NCBI RefSeq assembly: GCF_927798175.1
Contig: NZ_CAKMMP010000003.1
Coordinates: forward strand, 372,001 to 436,000
DNA from: Paenibacillus sp. JJ-223
Lineage (GTDB): Bacteria; Bacillota; Bacilli; Paenibacillales; Paenibacillaceae
Length of the DNA stretch: 64,000 nucleotides
Direction of reading: 5' to 3'
This document shows positions 41,801-52,781 of this stretch, piece by piece. The position numbers were made by a program, and so were the translations under genes. The notes beneath the pieces were generated by a model. The model ran no database searches and was not told where the DNA came from. It worked only from the letters and a program-made list of their open reading frames with translations. Every line of letters starts with the position of its first letter. Within the stretch, counting starts at the first letter, position 1.

Positions 41801-42610
41801 ATGTCATTAGACCAATGGTTTACATCCGGCATGACAGGGCTTGAAGAAGTCGCGCACGATATCCTCAGTATGCGGACGCTATTTGTCAATGTTGTGTTTG
41901 TCGGGGAAAAAGGAAGCAGGAACTGGATTCTTGTCGATACAGGCATGACGTCGTTTGCCGAGGACATCAAACAGGCTGCAGAACATAGATTTGCAGGCCC
42001 GCCTTCTGCGATTATACTGACCCATGGCCATTTCGACCATGTGGGAACGGTGATCGAGTTGGAGCAGTTTTGGGGAGTGCCGGTGTATGCCCATCCATTG
42101 GAAATGCCTTATTTGACGGGACAAAAGGATTATCCGCCGGCCGATCCGTCCGTGGGCGGCGGCCTGATGTCCAGATTGTCGTTTGCCTATCCGAACGAAG
42201 CCATTAATTTGGACGATCGCGTGTTCTGCCTGCCAAAAGATCATTCTGTGCCCGGAGCTCCTGGCTGGCGCTGGATCCATACGCCTGGCCATACGCCGGG
42301 ACATATTTCGCTGTTCCGGGATGCAGACCGCTGCCTGATTGCCGGAGACGCCATCGTAACGGTGAAGCAGGAATCGTTATGGAACGTGCTTCTGCAGGAT
42401 TTGCAGATGCACGGGCCTCCAGCCTATTTTACGACAGATTGGGATGCGGCCCATCGCTCGGTCAGTTGCTTGCGAAGCCTTCAACCGGAAGTCATCGTCA
42501 CCGGGCACGGACATGCGCTTCGCGGAACGGCGTTAACGGATTCATTAGAGAAGCTGGATGAAACGTTTGAAGACCAGATCGTACCGGAACACGGCAAGTT
42601 TGTGGATTGA
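41801..42610 (+). CDS. Metallo-beta-lactamase fold hydrolase (glyoxalase II-like)
   Basis: A soluble metal hydrolase of 269 residues. Motifs in order are LVDTGM, THGHFDHVG (metal ligands), HTPGHTPGHISLF, IAGDAIV and VTGHGH, that is, a full MBL active site. No signal peptide. It fits the group that includes glyoxalase II, lactonases and YflN-like proteins; the substrate is not clear. The ribosome binding site is GAGGAGG at 41785-41791. It is followed by a hairpin (about 42628-42660) and then the TnpB element. Confidence 0.87.
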   Translation: MSLDQWFTSGMTGLEEVAHDILSMRTLFVNVVFVGEKGSRNWILVDTGMTSFAEDIKQAAEHRFAGPPSAIILTHGHFDHVGTVIELEQFWGVPVYAHPLEMPYLTGQKDYPPADPSVGGGLMSRLSFAYPNEAINLDDRVFCLPKDHSVPGAPGWRWIHTPGHTPGHISLFRDADRCLIAGDAIVTVKQESLWNVLLQDLQMHGPPAYFTTDWDAAHRSVSCLRSLQPEVIVTGHGHALRGTALTDSLEKLDETFEDQIVPEHGKFVD

Positions 42611-42676
42611 CCGTTACAATGGTGACATACGGCGGCCTGCGATGATCTGCAGCCGTCTTTAATTTTGCCGGATGAG

Positions 42677-44017
42677 TTTATCTGAAGGCGAGAAGACTCC
42701 CTCCTCAAAAGCCTCAGCTTTAGGTGGGGGATGAATCGCCATCTTTTCTATTCAGAACCGAACATATGTGCTATAATAACTGCAAGGAACGGAGGTGTAT
42801 GGCATGCTCTTCCATAAAGCATACAAGTATCGGATCTACCCCAATCGTGAACAGCAGAAGCTAATCCATCAGATGTTTGGATGTTGCCGTTTTGTGTTCA
42901 ACTATTTTCTGGGACAATGGAAGGATACGTTTGATGCCACAGGCAAGGGCTTGTCGTACCATGCTTGTGCCACTCAGCTTCCAGGTCTAAAGCAAGAACA
43001 TCCTTGGTTGAAAAAAACGGACAGTATTGCCCTACAATCGGCTGTTCGGCATGTAGCCGATAGCTTTGATCGTTTTTTCAAGAAGCAGACGCAGGCTCCG
43101 CGTTTCAAAAACCGTAAACATCCGGTTCAAAGCTACACGACCCGATATACCAATGGAAATATCGCTGTGAATGGGAGGGAGCTCAAGCTCCCCAAGCTGG
43201 GGTGGCTGCGTTTTGCAAACTCCCGCCCCTGTGTAGGACGCATTCTCTCGGCTACGGTACGGCGAAATGCCGCGGGGAAGTATTTTGTTTCGCTCGTCTG
43301 TGAAGTGGAGATGGAGCCCTTACCGCATAACGAGAAGTCGGTAGGGATCGATCTGGGACTAAAAACGTTTGCGGTATCGTCCGAGGGTATGCGGGATACT
43401 CATCCAAAAGCCTGGAGCCAATATGAAAAGAAGTTGGCAAGCTGGCAGCGGAGGCTGGCCCGGCGTACGAAAGACGGATTCAATTGGCAAAAAGCCAAAC
43501 GGAAGATCGCTCTGATCCACGAGAGAATGGCGAATATCCGCCATGACTTTTTGCACAAGCTGTCCACCAAGCTGATCCGTGAAAACCAAACGATCAGCAC
43601 CCTCGGACTTAAAAGTTTCTAACATGCTCAAGAATCACAAGCTGGCCAAATCGATCGCCGATGCGTCCTGGAGTGAGTTCAGAAGGCAGCTCACGTATAA
43701 AGCGGAATGGTACGGGCGCACCCTCAAGATTGCGGATAGATTTGCTCCGACAAGTCAAACCTGCCATGTATGCGGAGCACTGCACCGAGAGGTGAAAGAT
43801 CTTTCGGTACGGCAATGGGTGTGCCCATCCTGCGAGACCCTCCATGATCGGGATGTCAATGCAGCCCGAAACATTAAGGATGTTGCCATATCAATCGTCA
43901 TATCGCCCGAGAACTGTGGGGACCACAGGGATCGCTTGGTCCACTTCGAACCAAGAGGTTCGATTACCCAAGAATCCCCCACTTCAAGCGAAAGCTAAGT
44001 GGTGGGAGTGTTCAATC
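42677..44017 (+). mobile_element. TnpB-only IS200/IS605-type element, decayed
   Basis: The approximate bounds are set by subterminal hairpins typical of this family. On the left, a stem at 42698-42730 ends in GGTGGGGG and is followed by ATGAATCG; on the right, CCCCCACTT (from 43976) pairs with AAGTGGTGGG (to 44006) and is followed by TTCAATC (44011-44017). A TTTAT at 42677 is a possible target-adjacent motif. There is no tnpA, so it cannot move alone. The right end would encode the 3' part of an omegaRNA. Exact ends are uncertain by some tens of bases. Confidence 0.65.
42804..43998 (+). pseudogene. tnpB: TnpB (RNA-guided nuclease), frameshifted
   Basis: A TnpB of about 395 codons broken by one frameshift at 43604-43606. 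The start ATG 42804 has GGAGG 8 nt upstream. Frame 1 (to 43622) carries the N-terminal KAYKYRIYPNREQQKLI, VRHVADSFDRFF and the RuvC-I motif SVGIDLGLKTFAVS. Frame 2 continues with [17 protein letters not shown], the zinc ribbon CHVCG...CPSC and the last RuvC motif [11 protein letters not shown]. The join should read STLEDLKVSNM: two bases appear to be missing, exactly at the codon of the RuvC-II Glu. The gene is thus inactive as read, unless the shift is a sequencing error. Confidence 0.88.
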
Positions 44018-44103
44018 TCTATCATAGATTGGTATTTTTGCCGAAGTCATGATATAGTCGAGCCGTATAGTTATAACCTTAGAATGCAGGAGGTACATAA
44101 TCC

Positions 44104-45114
44104 ATGACACGACAGAATTCGGCAGTGGAAGGGCAATTCGGGGGCATCCCGGCTATCTGGCTTCATTATGGCGCGTTTGAAGCGGCCGTTATTCCAAGCA
44201 TCGGCGCTAATTTGGTTGCATTCCGCGATGTGGAGCGCGGCCATCGTTACTTGCGCGAACCGAATGAGGCAAGGATCGAAGAGTTCAAGGCAGCGCCTGC
44301 GGTATACGGAATCCCGGTGTTGTCTCCGCCGAACCGTTACGAAGACGGACGTTTTCCTTGGGACGGGAAGGTATACCAGTTACCCGTCAACGAACCGGCT
44401 ACGGGCAACCATTTGCACGGCTTTTTGCATGATATCGAATGGAAGGTTGAAGGATATGGCTCCGACGATCTTGAGAGCTATGTATTGTTGAGCCAGCAAG
44501 TGAAGGAAGGGCATGTTTTCCATAAATATTTGCCGTTTACGTTTACGGTAACCTTGCGCTACTCTCTTAGCGTCGACGGGCTTCAAATTCAGTTGAAAGC
44601 ACGTAATGAGGGTGCAGAACGCATGCCTGCCCTGTTTGCTTTCCATACGGCGATCAACGTGCCTTTCGTGCCGGATAGCGCAGCATCCGACTATACGGCG
44701 AAAATTACGATTGGACAACGCCGCGAACTGAATGGACGTTCTTTGCCGACAGGCCAATTTCAACCGCTTTCACCGGAAGAGCAGCAAATGAAGGCTGAAG
44801 GGGTCAGCCCATTCTTCGAGGCGATGGATCATCATTACACGTCGGAACCTCAGGATGGCCGCAATTATATGGAGCTGACCAACCTGCGTACAGGGGACAA
44901 GCTCGTATATGATGTGGGAACGGCATACAAGCACTGGATGATCTGGAACAACAACACGGAAGGCGGATTTTTCTGCCCCGAGCCGCAAATGAACCTGGTA
45001 AACGCACCAAACCTGCCTGAAATTCCCGCAGAAGAAAGCGGTTTGATCGGCCTGGAGCCAGGGGAACTGTTTGAACAGTCGAGCCGCCTGTATCCGATTC
45101 GTCCACGCAACTAA
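44104..45114 (+). CDS. Aldose 1-epimerase family protein
   Basis: A soluble sugar epimerase-like protein of 336 residues with the galactose mutarotase fold. Visible marks are NRYEDGRFPWDGKVYQLP, then HLHGFLHDIEW (first catalytic His), FAFHTAINVPF (second His) and a late Glu in NLPEIPAEESGLIGLEPGE. It would interconvert anomers of aldoses, or act on a related sugar. Start ATG 44104 with an AGGAGG-like site (CAGGAGGT) 8 nt upstream. It lies just after the TnpB element and is followed by fumC with its own promoter region. Confidence 0.88.
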   Translation: MTRQNSAVEGQFGGIPAIWLHYGAFEAAVIPSIGANLVAFRDVERGHRYLREPNEARIEEFKAAPAVYGIPVLSPPNRYEDGRFPWDGKVYQLPVNEPATGNHLHGFLHDIEWKVEGYGSDDLESYVLLSQQVKEGHVFHKYLPFTFTVTLRYSLSVDGLQIQLKARNEGAERMPALFAFHTAINVPFVPDSAASDYTAKITIGQRRELNGRSLPTGQFQPLSPEEQQMKAEGVSPFFEAMDHHYTSEPQDGRNYMELTNLRTGDKLVYDVGTAYKHWMIWNNNTEGGFFCPEPQMNLVNAPNLPEIPAEESGLIGLEPGELFEQSSRLYPIRPRN

Positions 45115-45267
45115 GTTTTGCTTTTTTGTGATGCGCTTACATCTTTGTCGAAAAGGTGAAAGTTTGCACGGCAATCATGTATAATATGACAAGATACGCA
45201 AGCTCTGCCCATGAAATCATTCATATTTGGAAAGCTCGAAACCATCTTTCCGGAGGAGGACAAGCAA

Positions 45268-46656
45268 GTGGAATATCGCATTGAGAGAGATACGCTAGGT
45301 GAAATGAAAGTGCCCGCAGACAGACTGTGGGGAGCTCAAACGCAACGGAGCAAGGAGAACTTTCCGATCGGGAACGAACAGATGCCGATGGAGGTTGTGC
45401 GAGCTCTCGCTATATTGAAAAAAAGTGCTGCAGCCAGCAACCACTCTCTGGGCAAGCTGTCTGCGGATAAAGCAGCGGCCATTGCTGAGGCTGCCGATGA
45501 AATTATCGCCGGACGCATCGATGACCATTTCCCACTCGTTGTTTGGCAAACCGGAAGCGGCACCCAGTCCAACATGAACGTGAACGAGGTCATTGCCAAC
45601 CTGGGCAACCGATTGCTGGAGCAAAAAGGCAAAGAAGAGCGCCTGCATCCGAATGATGACGTTAACATGTCCCAAAGCTCGAACGATACGTTCCCTACGG
45701 CACTGCATGTGGCCGGTGTCATTGCTGTTGAGGATCAGCTGCTCCCGGCGATCGCCGTGCTCAAAAAAACGCTGAACGAGAAAGCGGAAGCGTTCAAGGA
45801 TATCATCAAAATCGGCCGTACGCATCTGCAGGATGCCACGCCGATCACGCTTGGACAAGAAATCAGCGGCTGGTCCGCTATGCTCGACAAGAGCGAGCGC
45901 ATGATTCGCGACAGCGTGCAGTATATGAAGGAGCTTGCCATCGGGGGCACCGCTGTCGGCACAGGAATCAATGCCCATCCTGACTTTGGCGACCTGACCG
46001 CAAAGGAAATCGGCAAACATACCGGCAAGGATTTCGTGTCTGCTCCGAACAAATTCCATGCGCTGACAAGCCATGACGAAGTCGTATATGCGCATGGGGC
46101 GGTAAAAGCGCTTGCGGCAGACCTCATGAAAATCGCCAATGACGTACGCTGGCTTGCGAGCGGTCCGCGCAGCGGTCTGGGCGAGATTCGCATTCCGGAA
46201 AATGAGCCGGGCAGCTCGATCATGCCTGGTAAAGTGAATCCAACGCAGAGCGAAGCCATGACGATGGTGGTTACGCAGGTTATGGGCAATGATGCTGCCA
46301 TCGGATTTGCCGCAAGCCAGGGGAATTTCGAGCTGAACGTGTTTAAGCCGGTCATCATCTATAACTTCCTGCAATCCGTTCAATTGTTAGCCGATTCCAT
46401 CATAGCGTTCAATGACAAATGTGCCGTTGGCATTGAACCGAACCTGGACCAAATTCAGCATAACCTGAATAACTCGCTGATGCTGGTCACTGCGCTAAAC
46501 CCGCACATCGGTTATGAGAATGCGGCGAAAATTGCCAAGCTTGCGCACAAGGAAGGGCTCTCTCTGAAGGAAGCTGCCTTGCAGACGGGTTTGCTGACCG
46601 AAGAGCAATTTGATCAATACGTCGACCCGGCAAAAATGATCGCACCCAAAGCCTGA
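45268..46656 (+). CDS. fumC: Class II fumarate hydratase
   Basis: The TCA-cycle enzyme that hydrates fumarate to L-malate, iron-independent, homotetrameric and cytoplasmic. The GTG at 45268 is chosen because GGAGGAGGA lies 7 nt upstream; it gives 462 residues, the normal FumC length, and begins [16 protein letters not shown]. Family signatures include [33 protein letters not shown] (catalytic His) and [17 protein letters not shown]. It is closed by a terminator. Nothing unusual is seen in the active site. Confidence 0.95.
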   Translation: MEYRIERDTLGEMKVPADRLWGAQTQRSKENFPIGNEQMPMEVVRALAILKKSAAASNHSLGKLSADKAAAIAEAADEIIAGRIDDHFPLVVWQTGSGTQSNMNVNEVIANLGNRLLEQKGKEERLHPNDDVNMSQSSNDTFPTALHVAGVIAVEDQLLPAIAVLKKTLNEKAEAFKDIIKIGRTHLQDATPITLGQEISGWSAMLDKSERMIRDSVQYMKELAIGGTAVGTGINAHPDFGDLTAKEIGKHTGKDFVSAPNKFHALTSHDEVVYAHGAVKALAADLMKIANDVRWLASGPRSGLGEIRIPENEPGSSIMPGKVNPTQSEAMTMVVTQVMGNDAAIGFAASQGNFELNVFKPVIIYNFLQSVQLLADSIIAFNDKCAVGIEPNLDQIQHNLNNSLMLVTALNPHIGYENAAKIAKLAHKEGLSLKEAALQTGLLTEEQFDQYVDPAKMIAPKA

Positions 46657-46709
46657 TCTATTTCATAGCCAAGGGTATGGTTAACTTGCTTGGCGTTGAT
46701 CTTTGTTAC

Positions 46710-46737
46710 GAAGGACCTGCGGTTGGCAGGTCCTTTT
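46710..46737 (+). terminator. Terminator after fumC
   Basis: AAGGACCTGC (46711-46720), loop GGTTG, GCAGGTCCTT (46726-46735), then Ts. Confidence 0.92.
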
Positions 46738-46954
46738 ACCATGATATTTAAAAGTTTTTCAGTCCATGGATGCGTCGAATAACGATCGTTCTACACCATG
46801 ATTAACCAAATTACATGCATTCACACAAAATACGGATCCATAGAATACGCATGCGCATTGAACGACGTTTCCCAACCAACTTTGGTCGTTGGACGTTACG
46901 GTGCGGCAGCCAAATTCAATGGTTGCGATATTGTGCGTTCCACTGGAGGTCCCC

Positions 46955-49710
46955 ATGCTGCCCAAAATGCAAAGATTCTCGATACGCTCCAAAATTTTGC
47001 TGGGATATCTCGTCGTACTCCTGTTATTCGGTATCTCGCTCTCCGTTTTATCGGTACAGATCCATACTTTACAGGAAGAAAACGATTATATTAGCCATCA
47101 TGATCTTGAAGTACATAATCTGACCAATGCCATTGAAAAAAACGTGCTGAACATGGAAACCGGACAGCGCGGATATATGCTTACCGGTGACGAGGATTAT
47201 CTTGAACCTTATCGGTCGGCCAATTCGGAATGGAATTCGAATTACAATCTTCTCTATGAACTGATCGGCGACAACCCCACCCAGCAGCGCAACCTGGAAA
47301 TGATTCGGAACCATATCGAGCGCTGGCTGGAGGTTCGGGGGAACCTGCGATTGCGTTGAAGAAAGAAGGAAGTCCAGGCGAAGTGCTCGCCTTTTTTCGG
47401 GCTGACCCCGGAAAAAACGAAATTGATCTTCTTCGCGACCAATTAACCCGGTTTCGGAATACGGAGTTACAATTGACGGATGCCCGCGTATCCGAACTTT
47501 CCGATCGTTCCTCCGTGTTGTTAAAAGTCATTTACGCCCTCTGGTTCGCAATCACGGCGATTTCCGTTGCCGCTGCTCTCGCGATCTCCGGCAATATCGT
47601 AAAAACGTTGAAAGAAGTGATTCAGACGATCAGCGACATCTCACGCGGCGGAAGTCTGACTCAACGGGTTCATGTACGTTCGAGGGACGAAGTCGGCGAT
47701 CTGGGGATGGAAACCAACCGGCTTTTGGATACTGTTCAGGAACAGAATCGGATTAAGGAGCGCATTGCAGCAATGGCCACGATGCTGCAAAACCAGGCCA
47801 GTCTTGAATCGCTGTCCCAATTGTACCTGAACCACCTGTCGATCGTTTTGGAGGTCCCTTACGGGGTGCTCTATCATTGGAATAAACATCAACAGTTGAC
47901 CAATCTGGCATCCTACGCCGCAAGTGGAGAATTGCTTAAACCGAATCAAACCGTATTAAATGTCGGCGAAGGACTCGTCGGACAATGCGTGGCCGAAAAA
48001 CGGATGCTGCACTTGCATGATCTGCCGCCTGGTTATATCCGTATCAGTTCTGGTCTGGGGTATGCGGAAGCACGCTCATTGACGGTAGCTCCCGTATTAT
48101 TCGAAGGCAAAGTGATCTCGGTCGTCGAGATTGCCGCTCTCCAGCCTTTGTCTCCGGATCAAGCGGCTGTGCTGAGCGAGTTGAATGAGATTTTCGGAGT
48201 ATCCCTGCACTCTGTCATGACGCGCATGGAACTTCAGCAGTTGTATGATGAATCCCAAGTGTTAAACGAGGAGCTGCAGGCCCAATCGGAGAGGTTGCAG
48301 CAGCAGACCGAAGAGATGGCTTCCCAAACGGAGGAGCTTCAGATGCAGACCGAGGAACTTCACGTCCTCAACGATCGCCTCGAAGAGCAAAAGAGCGCTG
48401 CCGAATTATCGGCGAGCGAAATGGCCGTTCTGGCAGAGCAATTGCGTGCTAGTTCGGGGTACAAATCGGAATTTTTGGCGAATATGTCTCATGAATTGCG
48501 CACGCCGCTCAACAGCATGCTTATATTGTCCGAAATCCTTGCTGCGAACAAACAGGGGCATCTGGATGCGGAAGAACAGAAATATGCTTCGGTCATTCAC
48601 GCGTCCGGCAAGGATTTGCTGCACCTGATTAATGACATTCTGGATCTGTCGAAGGTTGAAGCCGGCAAAATGGACATGGCCTGGAGTAACGTAAGGATTG
48701 CCGACTTGCCTGAGGCCATGTACCGGTACTTTCAAAAAATGGCGGAACAAAAAGGGCTTGATTTTCGCATTATATTGCAAGGGGAACTTCCCGAGTACAT
48801 TGAAACCGACGAGATGCGTTTGCAACAAATTTTGCGGAATTTGCTCTCCAATGCATTCAAGTTTACAAGTAAAGGCGAAGTAATTCTTACGATTTCCCGC
48901 ATGCATTTGGAAGGCTCCCATAAGGACGGGAAACCGGCCGAGGTTGTCTCTTTCTCCGTAAGCGATACGGGGATCGGGATCCATGAAGATCAGCTGCAGC
49001 CCATTTTTGAAGCGTTCAAACAAGCAGATGGGGCCACTGCGCGAAAATACGGCGGGACGGGGCTCGGATTGTCCATATCCCTGTCGCTTGCCAACCTGTT
49101 AGGCGGTTCCATTTCAGTGACGAGCCGGATCGGCGAAGGGAGCACGTTCTCGCTAATTCTGCCATTGAACAGGGACAATGGCGTTGTTTCGTTATCTCCA
49201 TCAGATGCGCATGGCGCGAGGTTATTCTTGAATGAGGCGGCTGCTGCAGCCGAACGTTCGGGTCAAAATTCGATGGACGAAGAACCCGATTGGAAAACGG
49301 ACCCTTGGTTAACGCCGTTGGAGAAAACGCTGCTTCATGACAAGGAAGTATTCGTCGTAGACGATGACATCCGCAACGTATATGCGCTTGCGAATGCACT
49401 TGAGCAATACGGCATGAAGATTGCGACGGCCCAGAACGGGCATGAATGCCTGGAGATGCTGGAGCGGGGAGAGGTTCGGCCGGATATCATCATGATGGAC
49501 ATCATGATGCCGGAATTGGACGGGTACGAAGCGACGCGGCAGATCAGAAACAGACTGGGAATGACGCGAATTCCGATCATTGCGCTGACTGCCAAGGCGA
49601 TGAAGGAAGATCGCGATAAATGCCTGGCTGCAGGAGCTTCGGACTACATTAGCAAACCGCTTAACATGAGCGAAGTGATTTCCCGCATGAAATTATGGCT
49701 GGGGAGTTAA
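46955..49710 (+). pseudogene. Hybrid sensor histidine kinase with CHASE3, frameshifted
   Basis: A membrane sensor kinase split by one frameshift at about 47335. Frame 1 (ATG 46955, GGAGGT 4 nt upstream) gives a membrane helix and most of a CHASE3 domain (ETGQRGYMLTGDEDYLEPY), then ends at 47359. The other frame continues the same domain (GEPAIALKKEG) to 49710. It has a second membrane helix, HAMP, GAF (about 130 residues), a glutamine-rich coiled coil (QQTEEMASQTEELQMQTEEL), HisKA (FLANMSHELRTPLNSM), HATPase (QILRNLLSNAFKF, DTGIGI, GGTGLGLSI) and a receiver domain (VVDDDIRNVY, MMDIMMPELDG). One missing base at GTT/CGG restores VSGEP. It lies beside a run of five Gs, so an assembly error is possible. 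Confidence 0.85.
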
Positions 49711-49779
49711 AGGAACAGACGCAAGGCGGATGATCAACATGCGGGCTTGAAAAAAACTACACCAATACGCTGCACGATA

Positions 49780-49838
49780 TGCAATCCAAGAAGCTTCCAC
49801 AGCATGGCTGTGAACAGCCCTTGGGTTGTATTTTTTTT
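49780..49838 (+). terminator. Terminator after the histidine kinase gene
   Basis: GCAATCCAAG (49781-49790) pairs through G-U and Watson-Crick pairs with CTTGGGTTGT (49820-49829), and eight Ts follow. An inner stem CACAGC/GCTGTG is included. Confidence 0.82.
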
Positions 49839-49996
49839 GGATGTCAGCTTTAATTCGGAATTTGATGTTATAATACTTAACAAGAATTAATGGTTCCAGC
49901 CGATTTATTACTTTTAAAACTACAGATCAACCTGAAAAAGACGGTGAAACTAATTCGTTTATGGTTTTAATGTAATGTACATGGGAGGTAATGTCC

Positions 49997-51604
49997 ATGC
50001 AGCTCACGGTTAAAGAGGCTTTGCAGGTGTATCCGCTGTCCGAGGCCAAATTGGTCGCCGGCGGGGAAGGAACTTCGCGTATGATGAAATCCGTAAACGT
50101 CATGGATGCTCCGGATATTGCGGACTGGATCAAATCGGGCGAGATGTTGTTTACGACCGCCTTTATTATGAAGGACAACGAAACAGATGCATTGCGCCTG
50201 ATGCGGCGCCTGAATGAACGGGGATGTGCTGGGCTTGGCATCAAACTGGGACGTTTCTGGCAGTCCATTCCTCAAGGCATCATCGAAGAAGCGGATCGTT
50301 TGCGAATGCCTTTGCTGGAATTGCCGTTCCAATTCACATTTTCCGACCAGATGAACGCATTGTTTAAAGCCGAGCACGAGCGCTCCCATCGTTTGCTGCA
50401 CGAGGTGATGCAAAAGCAGAAAAGGCTGATGAAATTCGCCCTGCATCAACAGCCTTATCGCAACGTGTTTGCCGAGCTGGCGGCGATCCTGAGTCATCCG
50501 CTTGCGGTAATCGGTCCTCGCGGACATGTGCTTTTCGGAAGTGAAGGCATTGCTGCGGATTCGGCGGTACAGGGATGGCCTTGGAGATCGGTCATGCACC
50601 GCGTCAAATGGAATCAAGGGAGCTGCCATCGCGTGCCCATCAAGCATAATGACGAGGAGTACGGTTTCCTGCTCGTATTCACGGATTCGGCATTATCGCT
50701 CAAGGCTGAGGAAGAATTGTTTCAACAAGCCGCGGACGTGCTTGCCTTCTATATGGATATGACGTATCGGGAACACATTAACCCGACCGTGCAAGACGAG
50801 ATGCGCACATGGCTGACTCAATATCTGGGCAATAAACTGACGATCGAAGAGCTGAACATGCTTAGCGAAAACAAAGGCGTTTACCTGTTCCAGGGCACGT
50901 ACCAATGCGTGCTTACCACGTTGGAGCCTGCCGCAGTTGCCGATGGCAAGCTTTTGAAACAGATTCACCGCGAGCTGCAGTACAACCCGCTGATGCAGTT
51001 TGCGTCCTCGCAGCATTTTCAGATCGAAGACGGCATTCTATCCCTGTACACTTGTCCGACTGGAAGGGACTATGGAGAAGAATTATCCGCGTTTCTTCTT
51101 AACCGTTTTGCTGACGTGCTCGCAGCGCAGGAGGCGAAGGGAGCTTCCGCTCCGCGTTTTTGGATCAGCAAAATGAAACATGAACCCAAATCGCTGCGCG
51201 AAGCTTACCAAGAATGCCTGGATACCGGGCAGCTGGCACGCCGATTCGGGATGAAAGACCGGGCGCTGCAATTTGAAATGGTGGAGTTTGCTTATGTTTT
51301 TCAACATGTGCCGGATCGCATCATGGAAAATTACTGCAACAAAGTGTTGGAGCCGCTGCTCGCGCACGAGGGGGATCCGAATCAGGTATTGATGAACACG
51401 CTGGAATCTTTTATCGAGAACGACGGTCTGATCAATGAGGCAGCCAAACGCTTGTACGTGCATCGCAACACGGTGACGTATCGCATGGAGAAGATCGGCA
51501 GCTTGCTGCAAATGGACTTCAAAAAAACGAACGATTTGCTGAAATTGAAGCTGGTCTTTACATTCCGCAAATTCATCCGTGACAAAAACAGTCCTCGTAC
51601 TTGA
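49997..51604 (+). CDS. pucR: PucR family transcriptional regulator of purine catabolism
   Basis: A regulator of about 535 residues. The N-terminal PucR domain has MQLTVKEALQVYPLSEAKLVAG, VNVMDAPDIADWIKSGEMLFTT and MPLLELPFQFTFSDQM. The C-terminal helix-turn-helix (PucR_HTH_30) is clear: LESFIENDGLINEAAKRLYV followed by HRNTVTYRMEKIGSLLQMDF. The ATG at 49997 has GGGAGG 8 nt upstream, better than the ATG at 49991. An extended -10, TGTTATAAT (49866-49874), may be its promoter. Its place at the head of the purine degradation cluster supports control of that cluster by purine breakdown products, as known for B. subtilis PucR. Confidence 0.92.
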   Translation: MQLTVKEALQVYPLSEAKLVAGGEGTSRMMKSVNVMDAPDIADWIKSGEMLFTTAFIMKDNETDALRLMRRLNERGCAGLGIKLGRFWQSIPQGIIEEADRLRMPLLELPFQFTFSDQMNALFKAEHERSHRLLHEVMQKQKRLMKFALHQQPYRNVFAELAAILSHPLAVIGPRGHVLFGSEGIAADSAVQGWPWRSVMHRVKWNQGSCHRVPIKHNDEEYGFLLVFTDSALSLKAEEELFQQAADVLAFYMDMTYREHINPTVQDEMRTWLTQYLGNKLTIEELNMLSENKGVYLFQGTYQCVLTTLEPAAVADGKLLKQIHRELQYNPLMQFASSQHFQIEDGILSLYTCPTGRDYGEELSAFLLNRFADVLAAQEAKGASAPRFWISKMKHEPKSLREAYQECLDTGQLARRFGMKDRALQFEMVEFAYVFQHVPDRIMENYCNKVLEPLLAHEGDPNQVLMNTLESFIENDGLINEAAKRLYVHRNTVTYRMEKIGSLLQMDFKKTNDLLKLKLVFTFRKFIRDKNSPRT

Positions 51605-51661
51605 AGTGAGTTTGAAGTTAGATAATATTCCATAATTCAACTGAAAACCAAGGAAATGTCG

Positions 51662-51691
51662 CCGTGCTTCCGTTGAGAAGCATGGTTTTTT
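51662..51691 (+). terminator. Terminator after pucR
   Basis: CCGTGCTTC (51662-51670) pairs with GAAGCATGG (51677-51685) with one G-U pair, followed by six Ts. Confidence 0.85.
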
Positions 51692-51852
51692 GTGCTTAAA
51701 GGCACATGTCAGTAAAAAAGAGCCGTGCACGGCAAACAATTCAACTCACATATGTTATGTTATATCACAAAGTTGCATGATTATTATTGTTGCTCCAAGA
51801 ACCTGCACGTACAATGAAATACAACAATCTACCAAAGACCGGAGGTGATGGA

Positions 51853-52743
51853 ATGGATGAGTTCATTACACGCATTAACAACTGGTCTGCGGAACAATAC
51901 GTGCAAACGTTCGGCGGGCTTTTCGAGGAATCGCCGTGGGTAGCCGAGCACTCCTATGGTATGCGTCCCTTTGCCTCTTTTGAACACATGATGAACGTCA
52001 TGAAACAAGTTGTTCTGGCAGCCGATACCGAGGTCAAGCTGCAGTTGCTTCGCAATCATCCCGATCTTGGGGCACGTATCCGCATGAGCGACAGTTCGGT
52101 GCAGGAACAGGCCGGAGCCGGGCTGAACTCCCTTTCTCCGGTGCAATTCGAAGAGATGAACCGATTGAACAGGAAGTATACGGACCGACTGGGGTTTCCG
52201 TTTATAATGGCGGTGAAAGGACACCATCCCGATTCCATTTTGCATGCCATGCGGCAACGCAATGAGCGGAGCTGGGACGAAGAATTTCGGACGGCGCTCG
52301 GTGAAGTGTTCAAAATCGCTTCGATCCGTTTGGAGCAATGGATCACGCAGGCGGGAACTATGTCAGCCAGCTCGGGAGGACGCATCACCACGCATGTACT
52401 GGATACGTCCAGAGGCGTTCCGGCAGCTGGAGTGAATGTGGAATTATACAGGATGACGTGCAATAAGGAAATGGAGAGCTGGTCAAGGGAAGGTGCGTCC
52501 TTAACCAATACAGACGGGCGGCTGGATGCGCCGTTGTTGGTTGGAAGCGAGCTTCAAAAAGGCATTTATGAGCTTCGGTTTCATGTGGAGAAGTATTATT
52601 CGGAGCGGTTGGGCGAAGGAGAGGGACCGTCGCTGCTCTGGACCGTGGTTCCGATCCGGTTCACCGTTTCCGATGCGAACAGTCACTACCATATCCCTTT
52701 ATTGATCGCGCCAGGGGGATACAGTACATACCGGGGGAGCTAA
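51853..52743 (+). CDS. Bifunctional OHCU decarboxylase / 5-hydroxyisourate hydrolase
   Basis: A fusion of the two enzymes that follow urate oxidation, 296 residues. Residues about 1-165 are 2-oxo-4-hydroxy-4-carboxy-5-ureidoimidazoline decarboxylase: FEESPWVAEHSYG, LLRNHPDLGARI with catalytic His69, and YTDRLGFPFIMAVKGH. Residues about 177-296 are the transthyretin-like hydroxyisourate hydrolase: ITTHVLDTSRGVPAAGV with His181, and the diagnostic C-terminal YRGS. The ATG at 51853 has GGAGGTGATG upstream. Together they turn 5-hydroxyisourate into S-allantoin. B. subtilis instead fuses the decarboxylase to uricase (PucL), with PucM separate. No uricase is in this window. Confidence 0.93.
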   Translation: MDEFITRINNWSAEQYVQTFGGLFEESPWVAEHSYGMRPFASFEHMMNVMKQVVLAADTEVKLQLLRNHPDLGARIRMSDSSVQEQAGAGLNSLSPVQFEEMNRLNRKYTDRLGFPFIMAVKGHHPDSILHAMRQRNERSWDEEFRTALGEVFKIASIRLEQWITQAGTMSASSGGRITTHVLDTSRGVPAAGVNVELYRMTCNKEMESWSREGASLTNTDGRLDAPLLVGSELQKGIYELRFHVEKYYSERLGEGEGPSLLWTVVPIRFTVSDANSHYHIPLLIAPGGYSTYRGS

Positions 52744-52781
52744 GTAAGCCGAGTACCGGTTTTGAGGCGGAGGGCAGGACG

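Noticed and set aside
45120..45190. Sigma-A promoter with TTGCAC and TATAAT before fumC
   Set aside because: The two boxes are only 10 bp apart, too close for a working sigma-A promoter, so I did not list it.
45295..46383. Open frame of 362 codons on the minus strand
   Set aside because: Antisense to fumC; no start site and no family resemblance.
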